Of a stretch of DNA of 64,000 nucleotides, positions 12,618 to 24,384 are shown piece by piece (positions within the stretch are counted from its first letter, which is position 1; each line of letters begins with the position of its first letter). This DNA comes from Symbiodinium natans (lineage: Eukaryota > Sar > Dinophyceae > Suessiales > Symbiodiniaceae). The DNA lies in the NCBI GenBank assembly GCA_905221605.1, contig CAJNDS010002591.1, forward strand, positions 61,679 to 125,678, given 5' to 3'. The position numbers were made by a program, and so were the translations under genes. The notes under the pieces are model-generated. The model searched no databases. It was not told where the DNA came from and worked only from the letters and a program-made list of their open reading frames with translations.

Positions 12618-12741
12618 AGGGGAACCCCAAATAAGGAACCGCACGAATATAGTTGGAAGAAAATAGGACTACACCTACCAGGGTCCTTACATTCCCTTTA
12701 TCTTCCTACTCTATTCTTGTGGTTCCCAGTTTAGGGTTCCC
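12618..12741. repeat. Long imperfect inverted repeat, ~43-bp arms
   Basis: Arms at about 12618-12660 and 12698-12741 share GGAACC...AAGAATA.AGT.GGAAG in opposite orientation (about 75-80% by eye). A partial third arm at 12555-12600. Likely another MITE-like element, in an intron-type island. Confidence 0.65.
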
Positions 12742-13154
12742 ATGAGGTCCTTATATTTGAGGGCTTGCCATTGGGGGCTCACGATGGGGTAATCGCTTTG
12801 ATCTGTACCAAGGGTGAGCACCCTAGCACGACGAACTTCACCTTGGGATGTTCCCGGTTATACTGACAGTCCTTGAAGGGATCATAATAAGGGGTACTAT
12901 AATCCCGGTCAGGCACTAGGTGCGCTAGATGCCATATCGAACTCACCCCAGGAAAAGCAGCCGAAAGCACCACCACAAGCACGAAAACCAAACCGCCTGA
13001 GCCCCAAAAGGAACCTGATTCCCCGACTTCGTCCCCTAAACCCTAAACCCTAAACCCTAAAACCCTAAAACCCTAAAACCCTACACCCTAAACCCTAAAC
13101 CCTAAACCCTAAACCCTAAACCCCAAACCCTAAACCCTAAACCCTAAACCCTGC

Positions 13155-13237
13155 CCCCTCAGACGCCTCCTGGGCCGGGCCTTTGGCCTTGAAGCCCGTG
13201 ACGCCTCGAATCTCTTGGGCTCTCTTGGGGGGGTCGA
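13155..13237 (-). CDS. Candidate exon
   Basis: Reads KRAQEIRGVTGFKAKGPAQE. Acceptor AAG| at the right edge. The plus strand is also open here after CCCCCTCAG|, so the strand is less certain; minus is preferred because the neighbours are minus. Confidence 0.4.
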
Positions 13238-14059
13238 AGCTTGGGCATTGGCTTTGGGGCCCTAAACCCTAGCCCTAAACCCTAAACCCTAAACCCTAAA
13301 CCCTAAACCCTAAACCCTCTGGGATTTAAGGAAAGGTTTTGCCCTCAACCTTCAAGGGCCCTAAACCTCATACCCCCCACAAGAAGGAACTCTGAGAAGG
13401 GCCCAAGGCGCTGAAAGGCGCCATGGGGCAGGACATGTCCTAGCGTGGATCTGGGGCAGCTTGCAAGGCTTTCGGGCGGAGGAACTTTGAGGGTCAGTTT
13501 AGGGTTTTCAGTTGGTGGTTTACGGTCCACCAGCGCCCCAAAATCACAAGCTACCCCGCGTGCAGAGGCTGTTCGTATGTAGGACTGGATTTAGGGTGAA
13601 GCAGTTCAGCGGCCTTTTCCTTGACCTCATGCCCACATCTCGATCAACGGGGCCGCAGTTGAACTGGCAGCTGAACTACCATATCCACTAGGGAGTAGAG
13701 GAGAAGCCTGACCTAATCCCCGAAACCCGCCGGGCCATGTGGAGTGTCGACCCAAGAAACTAGCTAGATACATAGGTGGATACATAGGGTTTAGGGTTTA
13801 GTGTTTAGGGTTTAGGGTTTAGGTTTAGGGTTTAGGGTCTAGGGTTTAGGGTTTAGGAGAGGATCCTGAGATAGTCAGACAGATCCAGGCTTGTATCCAA
13901 AGAGCCCAATACCCCTTTTTCAGGAATAATCCTCAAATCATAGCAAGGATCCCTGTATAACTCAGGGTACATTCCTTAATCAAGGGGTATTGGGCTCTCT
14001 GGGTAAGCCTCTGATTTTCGGTCTCGTCTGCGCCAAGTAAGGATACTTTGGGGAGCGAC

Positions 14060-14110
14060 GTCCGTTTCCAAAACCCTGTCCATAGCGAAGCCGTAGATCT
14101 CATCTCCAAC
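14060..14110 (-). CDS. Candidate exon, GT-AG
   Basis: Seventeen in-phase codons, VGDEIYGFAMDRVLETD, between acceptor CATGGGCAG| (14111-14113) and donor |GTCGCT (14054-14059). The frame also stays open beyond the donor. Confidence 0.5.
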
Positions 14111-14450
14111 CTGCCCATGCGCGTGCCGCGTGTCTTGGTGTTTGGAGCTTCTTTTCCAGGGGCTCTGTGGGGGATACTCTTGGCTTGGGCACTGCAGGGA
14201 TACTCTGGGGCTACTCCGGGGTTGGGTATTCCCGGAACTCTCTGAAGATACTCTGGGGTTGGGCACACCACTGGATGCATGCAAATCGGGGTGTCAGCCT
14301 TAAATCCCAAACTGCACAACCTAAACACCGCACTCAATCTCCCCTACTAATTAATGCCGAGTCCTCATACCCGCCGAGACGGAGTCTAGGGGTTTGAGCT
14401 GTAGGGGCTTGGGAAGCTTGAGGCTTTGCAAGGGCTTTGGGAGCCAACAA

Positions 14451-14645
14451 CTATTCAACCCAGCAGGAATGGCGCAGTCGGCGAGCCTTGTACCCATCCT
14501 CGTAATACCTCAGCACGCTCTCGCGCACTTTGCACAGGGTGCTTAGGGCTGTCAGGTCTTTAGAGTGGGTTGCGGCTTTGAGTATCGGTTGATGTGCCCC
14601 AAATAACCGTGCAGGTCTGCCGCGGTTTCTCGCGCAATGCTGAAC
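14451..14645 (-). CDS. Candidate terminal exon
   Basis: Longest protein-like open stretch of the array-free 13.9-17.3 kb region: includes THSKDLTALSTLCKVRESVL and ends CWVE then stop. Acceptor CTTCATG...CTGCTTCATG region not needed if read from AGCAG|GTTCAG at 14646-14648. The upstream (CAT)n run codes poly-Met in this frame and is excluded. Confidence 0.4.
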   Translation of the reverse strand, partial: VQHCARNRGRPARLFGAHQPILKAATHSKDLTALSTLCKVRESVLRYYEDGYKARRLRHSCWVE

Positions 14646-14679
14646 CTGCTTCATGTCATGGACTGCCAACGTGACAATG

Positions 14680-14680
<1 letters not shown>

Positions 14681-14725
<45 letters not shown>
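14681..14725 (+). repeat. (CAT)15 microsatellite
   Basis: Perfect ATC/CAT tract just upstream (sense) of the candidate exon at 14451-14645. Confidence 0.97.
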
Positions 14726-14726
<1 letters not shown>

Positions 14727-15452
14727 GGAGACGATGATGACAATGTTGATGGATAACTATACGCAAATTATCCTCATGCTCCTAGTGAACAGAATGACAA
14801 TGCCGACGGCACTGCTGCTCACAAGTTGTTGAAACCAAAGCGGGAACCTCAAATGCCACTTCGGCTCACAGTGGCGACATTGGGTGGTAGTATTGATCAA
14901 CATGGCAGCCGGCACTGGCATCTCTAGCGCTGGCCCCGCAATCAAAAAGCACGATGCAAAGTTGCGTCCCGATTCTGGTTTAGAAGGGGTTCAACTCTTC
15001 CAACTCCGTTGTGCCTGTCAGACTGTCCTATCAAAGCTGAATGCCCGGACACTGAATGGTGACCAAGCTGCACATCTGCTCGTTTCAGGTCCTGGGCCAC
15101 GACAACGCGGCTGCTGCGACCGGGCGCCTCCTGGGAAGCTTGCGCGTGCAAGTTGGGGGGGGGGGCGGGAGGGGGGGCGCACTGCATCAAAGGTGGGGTA
15201 CAACCAAAAATGATCACTTTTGGTCCTTACTGGCTTTAAGTATTCATAAAAATGTAAAATGATTTTCAACAATGACCCGGGCAAGGGTTTCCTTTCGGGC
15301 TCAGGGCACCACCACTACCCTTCTGATTCGGGGCTCAGAATTTCAGGCTCTGCGTGTCGGATGTGGAGTTGACAGCTTCCTTCAAGTGAGCGTTGAATTT
15401 GGGCCTTGAAGAGAGCGCTGTCTCCCCCAACCCAAACCCTAAGCCCTACAGC

Positions 15453-15530
15453 CTAAGATTGGGCCTCCAGCCACTTGCGGAACTCCGAGGAGATCTCCGC
15501 CTCGTCGTGGTCGATTTCTCGGTCGCGGCC
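15453..15530 (-). CDS. Candidate terminal exon
   Basis: Reads DHDEAEISSEFRKWLEAQS followed by TAG at 15453-15455. The 5' border is not clear (no AG directly upstream of the best frame). Acidic helical texture; family unknown. Confidence 0.45.
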   Translation of the reverse strand, partial: GRDREIDHDEAEISSEFRKWLEAQS

Positions 15531-15539
15531 CACAGTGCA

Positions 15540-17190
15540 GGCAGCCCAGGGTGTGAGGGCTTGCTTATTAAGGTTTAGGGTTCAAGGGTTCAGGGTTTAG
15601 GGTTTACCTTAAGTTAAGGACGTGGGTTGCAGGATGGTTCAGTGTTGACTTTAAGCTTTAGACTTCAGAGTGTGGGGTGTAGCACAATTCAGGGTTTTGG
15701 ACTTCGGGTTCACTGCAGTGGGGCTTTGGCATTGGGCTTTTTGAGGGTCAGTATAGGGATCAGGGTTTAGGGTATCTTTGGACCCTTCATTCAAAAAAGG
15801 GATTAGGGTTTAGGGTTTAGGGTTTCGGGTTTAGGGTTTAGGGTTGGGCACAGGGTGCAAGGCTTTGTATCTTCACGCCAGGGAGCGCTCAAGAAGGAGA
15901 CTCGCCTGAACGTTTTGGGCCCAAGAGTCTGTCACTGGGGTTGGTCAGTCTCACAAGATTGCCTCAAACCTCTGTTGCCAAACGCACATAAACTCCGCCC
16001 AGCCACGGACGCTCCACTTGCCTCCTTCCAGGCGACCTGTCAAGGTTCCTCAGATGGGCACGGGACATGGGGCTTCGCGGCTTTGCGGATTTTGGAAGGT
16101 TGAGCGGCAAAGAACCTGTCCCTTGTAGTTTAGCCTGTGGGTCTAGGGCTTCACGTGTGGACGACTGCACATCGCGTAGCCGACTTCACGTGCAGCCGCC
16201 TTAGGTACAGCTTTCCATATTCTGCACACCCTAAGCCTGAAACCTGCACCCTACAGCTTCAATGAGCCCTAAACCTGAAACCCCCTACAGCCTTAGTGGG
16301 TCTGTCGCTTGTGTTGCACCAAAATTGAGGGTTCACCAGCGCCTCGAGACCCGGAACTGCCAAAAAAAAGAAGCAAGCTCGGTTTAGGGGTTGAGGTGCA
16401 GGGTCCGCGGTTGAGGAGTGTGTAGTGCTTGCAGTTATATAGAAGACCGGATCCAGAACGCGCACCCCCCCCCCTGCTCTCTTCTTGCCACATGCACGCG
16501 CAATGGCTATCAGAGAAGGCCCCCCTCCACCAGGCTGACGTAAGCAGGAGAAAGTGCGCCCCGAAAGGTAGAATCCTGTGTCCTCGGAGCCCTCAGACCA
16601 AACCCCGAACCCTACATTGGGTTCATGCGGTCTGTAAGCTAAAACGAAGATTCGGGAGACAAAGATCCCACCAAACCGAACCCTGGAAGCCTTACACAAG
16701 TGAAGCCGAAAGAAGATTCCCAAAGCCTAAGCCCACTGAACCCCGGACGCCTTACACAATGGCAAGCCGAAAAAACCCCGAAGCCGAAGCCTAAAAAAAC
16801 CTGTCCTTCTACAGCCCATCAAGCCAAGGTGCCATGGATGCTTGCAGAGCTGGAAAGGGCCTTAGGGGTTTGGAGTTTAGGGTTTGGGGTTTAGGGTAGG
16901 GTCTAGGGCTTTCGGGCTAGAGGTTTGGGGTTTGGGGAGGCAGATCCAACTTTGAAGCCCAACCGAAGACTTCAGCCCTGCAAACGTTCCAACCCTAAAC
17001 CTTCCCCCCACAGCCTCACCTCCCAGAAGCGTAAACGTACCCTCCAGAGCTTCGGGAAAACAAGTCCTGACACGTAGACTTTGCGGAAACCTTGAGACTT
17101 GCCCGAGACCCTGAACCCTGAGCCCTGAACCCTAGACCTCAAACCCTAAACCCCCAACCCTAAACCCCAAATCCTAAACCCCAAATCCTC
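15540..17190. other. Array-poor unique stretch
   Basis: Two weak TTTAGGG patches (15575-15605, 15800-15846). Possible minus exon near 15975-16050 (LTGRLEGGKWSVRGWAEF). The remaining open frames, including a 154-codon minus frame at 16259-16723, lack protein-like texture. Confidence 0.4.
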
Positions 17191-17285
17191 GCCTTGACCT
17201 GGACACGCGCACCGACGCCCGCGGAAGTCTTGCGCAGCGAGCCGCTGCAGATGCCTGGAGACCCAACTTCGCACACCCTTGCAGT
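17190..17285 (-). CDS. Candidate exon, strand uncertain
   Basis: Minus frame EVGSPGICSGSLRKTSAGVG; the plus strand is equally open (LDLDTRTDARGSLAQRAAAD). In a CCCTAAA/TTTAGGG island. Minus preferred by context only. Confidence 0.3.
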
Positions 17286-18034
17286 ATGGTGCGCCCAGGT
17301 GTGAGGTTTAGGGTTTAGGGTTTAGGGTTTAGGGTTTAGGGTTTAGGGTTTAGGGTTTAGGGTTTAGGGTTTAGGGTTTAGGGTTTAGGGTTTAGGGTTT
17401 AGGGTTTAGGGTTTAGGGTTTAGGGTTGAGGATTTAGGGTTTTGGGTTTCGGGTTTAGGGTTTTGGGTTTAGAGTTTAGGGTTGAGGGTTGAGGGTTTGG
17501 GGTTTAGGGTTGAGGGTTGAGGGTTGAGGGTTTAGAGTTTAGGGTTTAGGAAGTTTCGCGGCAACCTAGGCTAGCGAAGAGCTGCCTCCAAAGCCACCTA
17601 TACTTGACAGCGAACTTCTTCGCCCACGCGTCCTACCGATGGCGGGGCAGCCCCCTGAAGCCCCTCTCGAGTCTGCAATTCCCCCCCAAAAAAGGATGCT
17701 ACCTCGAAACCTTGCAGCCTGCATCTTGGGAGGTTCCCCCTTATACGAGTAAACAGCCCTTAATCGTGATGAACGTACCCCCGATCATGATCCCCATTAT
17801 GTACTAACAGCCCTATTTAATAGGGACGAACGTACCCCCGATTCTAATCCCTATAAAGTAGGACTGCGAGCATAAGGGGGGAAACCCTAAACCCTAAACC
17901 CTAAGGAACATCCCAACACTGCATCCCAAAACCCTTTCAAGGGCCGCCCTGCGCTGCTTAAGTCCCTTGCGAGGCTCAGCTGGGGGTGCGAGGGACGCAA
18001 CATCACACCCAAACCCTAAACCCTAAACCCTAAA

Positions 18035-18118
18035 GCCCGAATCGACACGAAGCTTGATCTTGCGCATGATGGCGCAGTGCCGACCCTGAAGCCGCCCTGA
18101 ACTTGGCATAAACTGGTT
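18035..18118 (-). CDS. Candidate exon with a decayed downstream-strand copy
   Basis: Reads GRLQGRHCAIMRKIKLRVDS. A diverged copy of the same ~85 bases lies at about 18188-18272 with substitutions that introduce a stop in the matching frame. Confidence 0.4.
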
Positions 18119-18543
18119 CATGCTTGGGATAGTATTAACAAATAAGGATGCAACGTCACAGGGGAAAGGTCAGTGGCTCATCCATGACCAAAAATCGACA
18201 CGAAGCTTGACCTTGTGCATGATGTTACACTGCCATCTGAAACTGAAGCCGCCCTGGACCTGGTACAAAACCGTGCAAGCTCTCGACATCTCGAAACCTT
18301 AAGCTGCAGCTGCTGCGTTTCGCCATGCGACCGGTGTTGCGAACTAAAATAATGGCCGCACGCAGCAAGCACCCGTTTTTGTTGCGTGGAACTTCAGCTC
18401 TTGATCCCCTGCAGGCCTTCCCTTCGTGTTATCTCTCGCTCTTCGGATCATTCCTTCCTGCTTTCAAAACGTTGCTGCTACATGCCCGGCCACACTAGCG
18501 ATGTCATTTAATTCATTCACTGCCTAACTGGGCTGTACGTTAA

Positions 18544-18665
18544 CTAGGCACGGCCATCCGTGAAGCTCCGAAAAGGTCCCTGCCCCCAGTAGATCCAGGG
18601 CCAGGTGCTCAGATAGGCGCAGCTGTCGTATGTCTGGCAGTTGTCCGCAAAGGTCACCTTGCAAC
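18544..18665 (-). CDS. Candidate Cys-rich exon, frame uncertain
   Basis: One frame gives ADNCQTYDSCAYLSTWPWIY, a secreted-type Cys/aromatic pattern; a second minus frame gives a Leu-rich reading (QLRLSEHLALDLLGAG). Cannot be resolved by eye. Confidence 0.35.
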
Positions 18666-19694
18666 AGCCAGGCCCCCCTAAGGCTGAGGGTATGGAGTAT
18701 GGAGTGTTCTGCGTGTTCTGGCTTTCGGCGTCGCGCATCCCTGAACCCTACTGCCCACCAGACAACCAACATCACCAACGCAAGAGAGTAACGAGCTGGA
18801 CAACGCTGAGGGTTTGGGCTTAGAAACCCTGAAGCGTCTGACACAACGCCCCCCCCACCCCACCCCACCCCACCCCAAAACTCAGCAATTCCGGACCTGT
18901 GTGGACGGTGCCCCCTACCTGAATTGTCGAAAGGAGCCAAAGGAGCCAGTCAGGGTGGTAAGTTGAATTCTTTTCAGAGCCCTACACCCCCCCCCGAACC
19001 CTAAATTCCTCGGGCTGGCCGAGCCTGCAAAGCACACGCACGTCCTTCGGTTCCTAGCGTTTAAGGTCGACACACCATGCTACAAACCCTCAACCCCAAA
19101 ACCTAAAACCTAAAACCTAAACCCTAAACCCTAACCCTAAACCCTAAACCCTAAACCCATACCTAAACAGGGCTCCACCTGGGACCCCTGGCAATGGACT
19201 TTTAGGCGGGCGTGCTATCCCAAATAAACCCTTACGATGCCCGGATGACTGGTCTTTACAGGCCCACATTCAAGCTTTAGGGCGACGATTTGGCGCGAGT
19301 TTGTAATAAAGGGTTTAGGGTTTATGGTTTAGGGTTTCGGGTTTAGGGTTTAGGGTTTCGTCAACCGCACGTTGACCTGTCAGTGGTACCCAACAGCCAA
19401 AACCCCCGACAGCCAAAACCTTGCAAGATCTCGATGTCTGCTCTCACTGTTGCTGCACAGCGGAGGCAAAAAGAGCGAAGGAATTGCTGCGATGGAAGGA
19501 GGAGGTCTTTGGAGATCATGGACTTGTGTGCTAGGTTTGGTTCACAGGGTTTGGGATTCAACAAACCTAAACCCTTCAAACGACGCAGTGTGAAGGTCCA
19601 CCTACTCCACCCCCCGTACTTGAAAGACGTATATAGAACTATTCACCCAACACCTTGAACCCTACACCCGACAGTCTAGACCCTAAGCCCTGAA

Positions 19695-19762
19695 CCACTA
19701 AAGTTTCATTAAAGGTGGCCTCCAGCTTCTTGGTGTTCTCGAACTTGACGCTCTTGGTCCAG
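19695..19762 (-). CDS. Candidate exon resembling a C2-domain strand
   Basis: Reads WTKSVKFENTKKLEATFNET between TCATAG| (19763-19765) and the CCCTAA-type flank. The LxATFNETL pattern resembles the 'NPxFNExF' strand of C2 domains; this is resemblance only. Confidence 0.5.
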
Positions 19763-20735
19763 CTATGACCTCTGCCAAGGCCGAGCAATTTGGGCGCTGA
19801 GAGCAGGGACCAAGATGAGATGGCCTAAAGCACACTCCTCAGAGTTCTCAGATAGGCCCCAAGGCAAACCGTATGGCTGGATTGAAAAACACCCGGGACC
19901 CCGATAAATCCTGAAGCCCTCAAAGCCATTCAGGGTGCTCAAACCTTTGAGCCCAGAACCACCCCTCCCCCCCCCCCCCCCCCCCCCGCCCAACACTTGC
20001 ACACGACAAGCAAAGCACAAAGGCACCTCAAGACAAAAAGAAGGCATTAGCCATAAACAGATCTATCGGCGCCCTATGAAAGATTCTACCATAAGTTGTC
20101 TTGCTTACCGCGTTGACTTTAAACACGGCAACCTACCATTCGCCTTCGGGTACAGTCATACTGAAGTGTGAAAGTCCCCTCATAGAAATGCTGACGACCT
20201 ACAACGAGCCCAAAATCTGAAGTCCTCTTCAAGGTTCGTCACATGGTTCAATGAGAATACGCATTTGATAAGTATTCAGTAGAAAGAGAATCACATACTA
20301 CATCGCAGACGCTTTTGCTGTGTTCATCCCTTGTGTCTAGGAGAACGAACGCTTGACAGGCAAAAAAAACAACCTACGGACCCCCGAGCAAAACCCGACG
20401 TGCCTTGTTGCACCCGAGAAGCCTAAACCTTTACAAGCTCCCAGCCGCCCACCCCTCAACTGCACGCCCCAATCTGAAAGCGCTGAGCCCTATCCTAGGC
20501 CAGGTGGCTCTTTGCAGGATAGGGATGGAGTGTCTCTACCACTTGTCCATTGGGGATGCCCTGATCCTGGTCTGCGGTTGGAGTTTCGATTGGAGCTTCA
20601 ACCCGAGACGTTTATGGGGAGGGGTTTGAGATGTCTAGGAGTGTTTGGGGTGTTTGGGTTGAGGGCATTGGGGCTTTCGTGGCGGCCTTTGTGCCTTGGG
20701 CGAAGCGTGGTGGGTTTGGGTTTGGGGTTTAGAGC

Positions 20736-20778
20736 TACTACCCCCCTCCATAGTACCCCCCTAAGTTCCCCCCCCCCC
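20736..20778. mobile_element. Family 6 left arm, uninterrupted
   Basis: CTACTACCCCCCTCCATAG runs directly into TACCCCCCTAAGTTCCCC without telomeric repeats: an empty-site counterpart of the copies at 29.6 and 45.1 kb. The rest of the element is missing beyond a C14 run. Confidence 0.65.
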
Positions 20779-20805
20779 CCCCAGCTTATTTATCCCTAAA
20801 TTCTT

Positions 20806-20862
20806 GCTGGTGATGGTCTTGAGGACTGTACTTGTCAATTCAGTGGCAGCCTTCTGGCACAG
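20806..20862 (-). CDS. Candidate exon
   Basis: Reads QKAATELTSTVLKTITSKN, with acceptors CCCACAG| or GTGCCAG| upstream. Helical; probably follows the exon at 21101-21155 in the same gene. Confidence 0.4.
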
Positions 20863-21100
20863 ACTGTGGGTTCCCTTTCGTCGTTGGGGTTTTGGGTTTT
20901 GGGTTTGGGGTTTAGGGTTTAGGGTTTAGGGTTCAGGGTTCAGTGTTTAGGTTTCCCTAAATTGCCTAAAGGCTACACCGCCCCGGTGCTAGCCCAAAGC
21001 CCAAAGCCTGTGGTTTGGGAATGATACTGGGGATGGCCTACTTGTGTGCGACTCTAGCACAGTGCCGACAGTCCCCACGCCTGTAGAAATCCTAAGTTTA

Positions 21101-21155
21101 GGCTTTGGTCCTTCAGCAGCTTGTTCTGCACCACTGTGACGCACGCCTCCCATGC
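21101..21155 (-). CDS. Candidate exon
   Basis: Reads AWEACVTVVQNKLLKDQSLN right after acceptor GGAGCACAG| (21156-21158), in phase from the first base. Confidence 0.45.
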
Positions 21156-22107
21156 CTGTGCTCCGATGGAGGAACTTCAGGACAGTCCGAGGTTCGGAGT
21201 TTCGTTGGATCTCGATTCAGGGCGTTGGGGTTCAGGGCGGACCTCTGATCACACATTTTCCCCAAGGTCTGAGGACGTTTGAGGGCTCCGGGCTCCTCAA
21301 GCCTAAGCAACCTCACTCGGCATTCTGCGGTGTTTTTTGGGCGCTTCTTGCGCCTCCTCCGCATTCTTCTCGGAGCTCAACTTGGACCACTCCTGGCCCG
21401 GCGCAGGACCCTAAACCTAAACCCTAAACGTCTAGGGCATGGATTACTAAACGATGAACACTCCGGATCGCAAGAATGTTTATGCAGGTCAGCCAGGATG
21501 CAATTCTGCGGGCTTGAGGCTTGGCGTTGAAGGTTTGGGTAAGTATATCAAGCCAATGAAGGCGCCCTTTTGTCTAGAACCCTGAGCCCTGACACCTGAA
21601 AAGCGTTGTAGTCCCTCAACCCTAAATACTGAACCCTAAACCCTAAATCCTAAAAGCCCTAAACCCTAAAACCCTAAACCCGAACCCTCATAACCGAACC
21701 CAAAATACGCCCCGTGTTGCCTCGTGAAAGCTGGCCTTGCCACGGAAGCGGCAAACCTGGCTTCGGAGTAGATTCTTCGCGGTTTAGGGTTTAGGGTTTC
21801 GGGTTTAGGGTTTAGGGCTTGGGGTTTAGGGTTTAGGGCTTAGGGCTTGTAAGGCTTGGGATTTCAGTGTCGGGTTCGGGGGTTCTAGGACCTTTTGGTT
21901 CCAGGGCCTACGGGGCTGGGTTTTTGAGCATTAAGCATTTCGGAACCCTAAACCTTGAACCTAAACCCTACACCCTAAGCCCTAAGCTTTAAACCCTAAA
22001 CCCTAAACCTAAACCCTAAAACCTAAACCTAAACCCTAAACCCTAAACCCTAAACCCTGGGTTGCTAGAGCTAAGCAGAAGCTTGGGGCTCGAGGAGTCA
22101 GAGCAGC

Positions 22108-22155
22108 GCACCTTGCCATCCTTGCCCAGGACGCCCACGAGCTTCTTGCCTTTGC
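22108..22155 (-). CDS. Candidate exon
   Basis: Reads KKLVGVLGKDGKVRCSDSSS; possible donor AAG|GTGCGC inside the frame. CCCTAAA left, TTTAGGG right. Confidence 0.5.
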
Positions 22156-22689
22156 GAGGTTTAGGGTTTAGGGTTTAGGGTTTAGGGTTTAGGGTTTAGG
22201 GTTTGGGGTTTAGGGTTTAGGGTTTAGGGTTTAGGGTTTAGGGTTTAGGGTTGAGGATTTAGGGTTTTGGGTTTCGGGTTTAGGGTTTTGGGTTTCGGGT
22301 TTAGGGTTTCAAAACCATTTCCCACATCAACCCTCAATCCTCGACGGCTCATCCGAAACCCTAAACCCTGAACCCTGAACCCCCCCAAGGTAGCCGCAGG
22401 GCCCTGTACTTGGGCTGCCCAACTTACCCTGTTAGTCTCCCTAAACCCTAAACCCTAAACCCTAAACCCTAAAACCTAAACCCTAAACCAGTGGGCTTTG
22501 GGTGTGCTAGGTCTGCACTACAAGGGGGCGCGGCTTCGAGGCTGCATGCGGTCAGGTTGCAGTCAGCATCGCTGATTCCTGCTTCCTGCACAAGGCATCC
22601 GCGTAGCCCTAAACCACAAGCCCCTTAAGCTTTAGGATTTGGAGCTTGCGTTCTTGTACACCTCTGCTGAACCTTAAATACAGCCTGCA

Positions 22690-22761
22690 CAAGACTACAA
22701 TGCCTTCACGCAAAGATGTCGCTTTGCGCTTGACCCAGCTCCCACGGACCTTCATTCCCTG
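22690..22761 (-). CDS. Candidate exon
   Basis: Reads QGMKVRGSWVKRKATSLREG after acceptor ATCTTCCAG| (22762-22764). Upstream QDIFQ is also open, so an earlier acceptor is possible. Confidence 0.45.
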
Positions 22762-23265
22762 CTGGAAGATGTCCTGACGGGGGGTTTACGTTCTGGAGCG
22801 CCCAAGTACTGGTGGACCTTGCGGCTTAGGAGAAACATGCACCCCTTTAAGGTTTTGAGGTTATACCATTCAGTACTCCTCACTCTGGACCGTTCTCCGG
22901 CCTTCAATGTCCCTAATTCAGAGGGACCCACATGCCTGCAGAGCCTTCATAAACTCTCCGGCTTTCAGGGCCTTCCGCTGATGACTAGAGCCCTAGCAGC
23001 TGCCACGAGAGAGAGAGAGAGAGAGACTCTGAGAGCGACTGAGAGAGGGACAGCGCAATGAAAACAGACCGAGCCAGAAAGGGTTTAGGGTTTAGGGTTT
23101 AGGGTGTAGGGTTTAGGGCTGAAAAAGGAGCGGTTAGAAACTGAAACTACACGACTGCAGTGCTAGCAGCTGGTGCAGCCGTCTGGATGCACTTAGATGG
23201 TCCCTAGCCTTGAAGGGCCAGGATATGGAGACCGGTGGGAACCATTGCAAAGCTCAGAAACTTTC

Positions 23266-23343
23266 AGAAACTGTCGCCGCAACTTTCCCATTGCACCAGC
23301 AGGTCCTGGGGCACGTACCCGCGCATCTCCTCAAGGGTCGGTA
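23266..23343 (-). CDS. Candidate terminal exon
   Basis: Reads EEMRGYVPQDLLVQWESCGD then SF and TGA. Acceptor CCTTGAG| within the frame. No array directly adjoins it on the left. Confidence 0.45.
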
Positions 23344-23435
23344 CGTGTCAGGGTTAGGGTCAGCTGTTTAGGGTAGTTAGGGTTAGGGTTGGGGTTGTGG
23401 AGCATCTGTTGAGGCCTGCTTAGGGCTGTTAGAAA

Positions 23436-23519
23436 CTCGAAGCTACGCTGCCCCAATTCTCTTGCACTGCTCGCCTCGGGCACTTCCCAGCCATCACGCG
23501 GGGGGTCGATTTGGCCGTC
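23436..23519 (-). CDS. Candidate exon
   Basis: Reads DGQIDPPRDGWEVPEASSAR right after acceptor AACCCTTCAG|, in phase. Probably the exon before 23266-23343. Confidence 0.5.
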
Positions 23520-23879
23520 CTGAAGGGTTGAGGTTAAGGGTTAAGGGTTTAGGGTTTTAGGGCTTTAGGGTTTTAGGGTCTTAGGGTTTTAGGGTTTAGG
23601 GCTTAGGGTTTAGGGTTCTCATAGGGGGGAGGGGGGGGCTACTAGAATCCCTGTTAAGGGACTGGGTTGAGGGTTTAGGGGTTAGGGGTTAGGGGTTAGG
23701 GGTTAGGGGTTAGGGTTTCGGAGGGTTAAGGTTCTCGCCAGTGTCGCGGGTATGAGAGCTTTGCGGGGGTTGGGGTCACCCTAAACCCTAAACCCTAAAC
23801 CTTAAACCCTCTAAAGTACCGATGGAGGCTCCTCGGATCGCTGCTGTCCCGCATTTGGGCTTGGAACGGAGGAGCGGTT

Positions 23880-24082
23880 AGGGTTTAGGGTTTAGGGTTT
23901 AGGGTTTAGGGTTAAGGGTTTAAGGGTTAAGGGTTAAGGGTTAAGGGTTAAGGGTTAAGGGTTAAGGGTTAAGGGTTAAGGGTTTAGGGTTTAGGGTTTA
24001 GGGTTTAGGGTTTAGGGTTTAGGGTTTAGGGTTTAGGGTTTAGGGTTTAGGGTTTAGGGTTTAGGGTTAGGGTTGAGGGTTT
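23880..24082 (+). repeat. TTTAGGG array with a block of TTAAGGG heptamers
   Basis: Normal heptamers flank a block of about nine TTAAGGG units (23918-23985). Confidence 0.93.
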
Positions 24083-24286
24083 AGGGTCATGCGGGATCGC
24101 TGCTCGCGGGTGCTGCGGGATATTTGAGCTCCCAGGGCCTAGCAAGGCAAGGATGAGGGCTCTTTGGGCGGAGGTTTCAGGGGTTCTGGGATGTTCTGGG
24201 AGTAGCGCATGGTCTGTTCAGAAAATTCCTAAGCCCTAAAAACCCTAGACCCTAAACCCTAAACCCGAAACCCTAAACCCTAAACC

Positions 24287-24368
24287 ATCTGATGCTGACT
24301 GATAGGCCCTGGCCCGCCTTGGCGGGGGCCTGCGCGATGGCTTCATCTGGGCGGTCGGGATGAACCAC
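24287..24368 (-). CDS. Candidate exon
   Basis: Begins VVH directly after acceptor AACCCGACAG| (24369-24371) and continues PDRPDEAIAQAPAKAGQGLS. CCCTAAA left, TTTAGGG right. Confidence 0.55.
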
Positions 24369-24384
24369 CTGTCGGGTTTGTTTG

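Larger units (their letters stand above)
10680..24080. repeat. Interspersed telomeric arrays, 10.7-24 kb
   Basis: CCCTAAA arrays at about 10905-10965, 11170-11205, 11340-11405, 11533-11590, 11705-11788, 12097-12155, 12310-12370, 13035-13152, 13260-13318, 18010-18033, 19105-19158, 21950-22058, 22440-22490. TTTAGGG arrays at about 10688-10797, 11915-12000, 12488-12553, 13785-13858, 17305-17548, 19310-19358, 20885-20950, 21782-21848, 22160-22310, 23080-23125. The stretch 13,860-17,290 is almost free of arrays. Confidence 0.95.
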
